Shown: positions 6,062 through 8,374 of the stretch, piece after piece
Position numbering within the stretch: the stretch's first letter is position 1
Layout of the letters: each line of letters begins with the position of its first letter
Assembly: GCA_002358975.1 (NCBI GenBank)
Contig: DEPX01000021.1
Span: forward strand, 4,638 to 13,011
Source: Micrococcaceae bacterium UBA3381
GTDB taxonomy: Bacteria > Actinomycetota > Actinomycetes > Actinomycetales > Micrococcaceae
DNA length: 8,374 bases
Direction: 5' to 3'
Made by a program: the position numbers and the translations under genes
Notes under the pieces: generated by a model
Told to the model about the DNA's origin: nothing
Seen by the model: the letters and a program-made list of their open reading frames with translations, nothing else
Databases searched by the model: none

Positions 6062-6955
6062 CTATTTTGGTGCTTGTCCTGGCTCTGCCCCCACCACGAT
6101 AGGCACACCAACACTATTGCCCCACTCAGTCCATGAACCGTCGTAATTGCGTACCGATTCGTACCCAAGAAGGTAACGCAGCACAAACCAGGTGTGTGCT
6201 GAACGCTCACCGATGCGACAATAAGCAATTACGTTATCTGATTTGCCTAAGCCTGCGTCTTCGGCGTATAGCTTGGTTAGCTCCTGGCGAGACTTAAATG
6301 TGCCGTCCTCGTTAGCAGCTGTTGCCCAAGGAACGGATTCGGCAGTGGGGATGTGGCCGCCACGCAAAGTGCCTTCCTGGGGGTACCCGGCCATATGGGT
6401 GGTTTCACCGGTGTACTCGGCAGGGGAGCGGACATCAATTAATGGCAGCGCACCGATGTTTTCTAATACGTCTGATTTATCGGCACGCTCGGTTACATCA
6501 TCGCGTTCCACAACAGGGTAATCCACCTCAGTAACCTGGGGAACATCACGGGTGATTTCGCGTCCTTCAGCGATCCACTTATCGCGACCACCATTCATCA
6601 GTCGAACATCGGGGTGACCATATAATGTGAAGACCCATAGCGCATAGGCAGCCCACCAATTAGATTTATCGCCATAAAAAATTACCGTTGTTTCGCGGGT
6701 AATACCTTTAGAACCAGCCATTTTGGCGAAGGCTTCGGGCCCAATAAAGTCTCGGGTTACCGGATCGTTAAGCTCGGTGTGCCAGTCGATTTTTACGGCA
6801 CCAGAAATATGTCCGGTTGAGTATAATAATGTGTCTTCATTGGACTCTAAAACAACAACATTCGGATTTGATTTATATTCCGCAACCCACTGGGTCGATA
6901 CAAGCTTCTCTGGGTGAGCATAATCCCAGGATTCCACAGGAATGTGTGAACTCAT
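6062..6955 (-). CDS. Thiosulfate sulfurtransferase (two-domain rhodanese)
   Basis: A 297-residue tandem-rhodanese protein that transfers sulfane sulfur from thiosulfate, or a related donor, to a thiophilic acceptor. The N-terminal domain (about 15-135) is the non-catalytic copy: where an active cysteine would be, it has D96 in FYGDKSNWW. The C-terminal domain (about 165-290) carries the persulfide cysteine C246 in the six-residue loop CRIGER (246-251), followed by SAHTWFVLRYLLGY and the closing NYDGSWTEWGN. The CRIGER loop is typical of the actinobacterial CysA/SseA-type sulfurtransferases, unlike CRKGVT of vertebrate rhodanese or CGSGVT of mercaptopyruvate sulfurtransferase. It has no signal peptide, so it is cytoplasmic. 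The ATG has GAGGG (plus positions 6965-6969) 9 nt upstream. A terminator follows, so it is probably monocistronic, with sufE-ybaK behind it. The physiological donor is not known from sequence. Confidence 0.93.
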   Translation of the reverse strand: MSSHIPVESWDYAHPEKLVSTQWVAEYKSNPNVVVLESNEDTLLYSTGHISGAVKIDWHTELNDPVTRDFIGPEAFAKMAGSKGITRETTVIFYGDKSNWWAAYALWVFTLYGHPDVRLMNGGRDKWIAEGREITRDVPQVTEVDYPVVERDDVTERADKSDVLENIGALPLIDVRSPAEYTGETTHMAGYPQEGTLRGGHIPTAESVPWATAANEDGTFKSRQELTKLYAEDAGLGKSDNVIAYCRIGERSAHTWFVLRYLLGYESVRNYDGSWTEWGNSVGVPIVVGAEPGQAPK

Positions 6956-7012
6956 AAGGGGATTCCCTCTTTCAGTAGTATTCGGTATTCAAGACGGCAC
7001 GTTCGACTATTA

Positions 7013-7040
7013 AGGATACAAGGCTATGTGTTAATTGCCA
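7013..7040 (-). promoter_or_regulatory. Candidate sulfurtransferase promoter
   Basis: On the minus strand TATCCT (7013-7018) fits the actinobacterial TAnnnT -10 pattern. TGGCAA (7035-7040) is a weak -35 with a 16-bp spacer. The start would fall near 7006, giving a leader of about 50 nt. It lies in the 160-bp divergent region shared with zapE, where both genes must start. Confidence 0.28.
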
Positions 7041-7115
7041 CGATCCCGCTTCACACTGCTACTTGTTGTGCGTAGATAATGTAATAGTGCCGACCTTGGT
7101 GGCACGCGTTCTAGG

Positions 7116-8243
7116 ATGAAGAAGTTGGCCGCTGCTCACCAGGGGCTCCCCGTGTCGAAAACCAAAAGGATTGGATATAGCGTGACCGAAATTGTTGCTC
7201 TCTCGGACCGAAACCCGAAGGTTTCGCCCGAAGAACTTCTGGCGGGATTCCATCCGTCGTACCGCTTTGGTGAAGTATCGTTCGACACGTTTATCCCAGA
7301 CCCGGCTTATCAGTCACAGGCTGAGGCTGTGGATCGTCTCAAAGAATTTGCAGCATCGATAGACACCAACAAAAAATCCAGCGGGCTCTTTTCTTCGCTA
7401 TTTTCCCGCAAGGCAAAAAAAGCCCGCAAAGCCCAGCCAAGCGGCTTATATTTAGATGGCGGCTTCGGTGTCGGAAAAACCCATCTCTTGGCTTCGTTAT
7501 GGCACGATGCTCCAGGCCAAAAAGCATTCGGAACTTTTGTGGAATATACCAATTTGGTTGGTGCATTGAGCTTTACGACCACCGTTGAAGTACTCAAGGA
7601 ATACTCTTTGGTGTGTATCGACGAGTTCGAGCTCGATGATCCCGGCGATACAGTGCTGATGTCACGACTAATGCGAGAACTTTCGGATGCTGGGGTAAAA
7701 CTTGCCGCCACATCGAATACCCTGCCGGGTGCTCTAGGAGAGGGACGCTTTGCCGCTCAGGACTTCAAACGTGAAATCCAAGTGCTTTCGAACCAATTCG
7801 AGGTCGTCCGTATTGATGGTGAAGACTTCCGCCACCGCGGTTTAGAAGCCGCACCGGAACCGGTGACCGTTGGCACAGAGCTGCAAACAGCACAACAGGT
7901 TTTCCCAGATGAGTCCGTTTTTGCATTCGACAATTGGCAGGCCCTAACCGAAAACCTATCGCGGGTTCACCCGTCTCGGTATAGGGAACTGGTCAAAGAC
8001 ATCGATGTACTGGTGCTAAGTAGTGTCACAACGATCACCGAACAGGCTATGGCCTTGCGTTTTGTTGTTCTGGCCGACCGGCTCTATGACAACGATGTGC
8101 CAGTGATTGCTTCCGGTGTGCCATTTGAACAGCTTTTTACCGAAGACATGATGGCTGGCGGTTATATGAAAAAGTACTTTCGCACGGTGTCTCGAATGAC
8201 CGCCCTGGCCCGCGAAGGCCAACTCGGCGAAAAAGCAATGTAG
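7116..8243 (+). CDS. zapE: Cell division protein ZapE / AFG1-type ATPase
   Basis: A 375-residue AFG1/ZapE-family P-loop ATPase. Walker A is GGFGVGKT (115-122), Walker B is LVCIDEFEL (165-173) and ATSN (198-201) is the sensor-1-like motif. The family's C-terminal block RFVVLADRLYDNDVPVIASG (315-334) is present. In E. coli ZapE associates with FtsZ rings, and mitochondrial AFG1 acts in protein quality control; the actinobacterial role is inferred. Residues about 86-107 form a Lys/Arg/Ser-rich insert between the N-terminal segment and the P-loop. The start is uncertain. ATG 7116 is the longest option but has AGG touching it and no spaced ribosome site. GTG 7152 has AGGGG 6 nt upstream (363 aa), and GTG 7182 has AAAAGGATTGGA upstream (353 aa). 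Family conservation seems to begin near residue 23, so a shorter protein is quite possible. The gene diverges from the sulfurtransferase gene and converges on a tRNA gene. Confidence 0.9.
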   Translation: MKKLAAAHQGLPVSKTKRIGYSVTEIVALSDRNPKVSPEELLAGFHPSYRFGEVSFDTFIPDPAYQSQAEAVDRLKEFAASIDTNKKSSGLFSSLFSRKAKKARKAQPSGLYLDGGFGVGKTHLLASLWHDAPGQKAFGTFVEYTNLVGALSFTTTVEVLKEYSLVCIDEFELDDPGDTVLMSRLMRELSDAGVKLAATSNTLPGALGEGRFAAQDFKREIQVLSNQFEVVRIDGEDFRHRGLEAAPEPVTVGTELQTAQQVFPDESVFAFDNWQALTENLSRVHPSRYRELVKDIDVLVLSSVTTITEQAMALRFVVLADRLYDNDVPVIASGVPFEQLFTEDMMAGGYMKKYFRTVSRMTALAREGQLGEKAM

Positions 8244-8258
8244 CGGTATAGACCAAGC

Positions 8259-8293
8259 TGTGCTGCTCACGTGTAAACCAGGTGAGCAGCACA
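8259..8293. terminator. Stem-loop A between zapE and tRNA-Gly
   Basis: TGTGCTGCTCAC (8259-8270) and GTGAGCAGCACA (8282-8293) form a perfect 12-bp stem with an 11-nt loop, starting 15 nt after the zapE stop. It is followed by TAAAAATG on the plus strand, so it lacks a T-run for zapE. It may protect the zapE mRNA 3' end or back up stem-loop B. Confidence 0.5.
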
Positions 8294-8295
8294 TA

Positions 8296-8336
8296 AAAAT
8301 GCGGCCCCGGTAATATTTACACCAGGGCCGCATTTT
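8296..8336. terminator. Bidirectional rho-independent terminator (stem-loop B)
   Basis: AAAATGCGGCCC (8296-8307) and GGGCCGCATTTT (8325-8336) form a perfect 12-bp stem with a GC-rich core. On the plus strand the core is followed by ATTTTCTATT and would end zapE transcripts. On the minus strand it is followed by ATTTTTATG and would end the tRNA-Gly transcript, whose 3' end is 10 bp away. Confidence 0.82.
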
Positions 8337-8346
8337 CTATTAGCGG

Positions 8347-8374
8347 AGCGGATGACGGGATTCGAACCCGCGAC
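8347..8374 (-). tRNA. tRNA-Gly, 3' part only
   Basis: On the minus strand the last bases read as the 3' end of a tRNA: T-stem GCGGG, T-loop TTCGAAT, closing stem CCCGT, acceptor 3' strand CATCCGC (8348-8354) and a discriminator T at 8347. A T discriminator together with a 3' strand ending CCGC is typical of bacterial tRNA-Gly, so the 5' end, outside the window, should begin GCGGATG. The CCA tail is not encoded (CCG follows the discriminator). The anticodon is not visible; GCC is likely but unproven. The tRNA body continues past the right edge. Confidence 0.85.

Noticed and set aside
6062..6955. 3-mercaptopyruvate sulfurtransferase
   Set aside because: The active loop is CRIGER, not the CG[SA]G[VT]T type typical of mercaptopyruvate enzymes. 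A thiosulfate or broader sulfurtransferase is the better call, though the substrate is untested.
1..8374. Mobile element, CRISPR array, toxin-antitoxin, phage or defence genes
   Set aside because: No transposase, integrase, regular spaced repeats or small paired toxin-antitoxin genes are seen. The genes are housekeeping families.

Overview
The window looks like ordinary chromosomal DNA of an actinobacterium. Base composition is moderate (by eye a little over 50% GC, low for the phylum), and several genes have alternative starts (GTG, TTG). Three things point to Actinomycetota, perhaps a low-GC Micrococcales/Micrococcaceae-type lineage: the DnaE2-type polymerase, the threonyl-tRNA synthetase / HIT phosphorylase pair, and the actinobacterial form of rhodanese (CRIGER loop) and of ZapE. 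The lineage is an inference from protein character, not from a search.

Layout from left to right: (1) the C-terminal 457 codons of an error-prone DNA polymerase III alpha subunit (dnaE2), cut by the window edge. (2) A 227-bp gap with candidate promoters and a leader hairpin, followed by thrS and, 6 bp later, a HIT-family Ap4A-phosphorylase-like gene. (3) An 80-bp gap and a GPP34 (GOLPH3-like) gene that ends 10 bp from a convergent gene. (4) On the minus strand, a Cys-tRNA(Pro) deacylase (YbaK/EbsC) whose start overlaps the stop of a SufE-like sulfur acceptor as ATGA. (5) A strong minus-strand terminator, then a two-domain thiosulfate sulfurtransferase. (6) A 160-bp divergent intergenic region, then a plus-strand ZapE/AFG1-type ATPase. 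(7) Two hairpins, one a probable bidirectional terminator, between zapE and the 3' end of a minus-strand tRNA-Gly that runs off the right edge.

Functional themes: mutagenic DNA repair synthesis (dnaE2); translation and nucleotide housekeeping (thrS charges tRNA-Thr, and the HIT enzyme probably cleaves the Ap4A that synthetases make); and a small sulfur/cysteine neighbourhood (rhodanese, SufE, Cys-tRNA deacylase) next to a cell-division-associated ATPase. All genes look intact except those cut by the window edges. I see no mobile element, CRISPR array, phage gene or recognisable defence system. The second-look items are mostly regulatory structures and gene-neighbourhood oddities, and I found no convincing new system.
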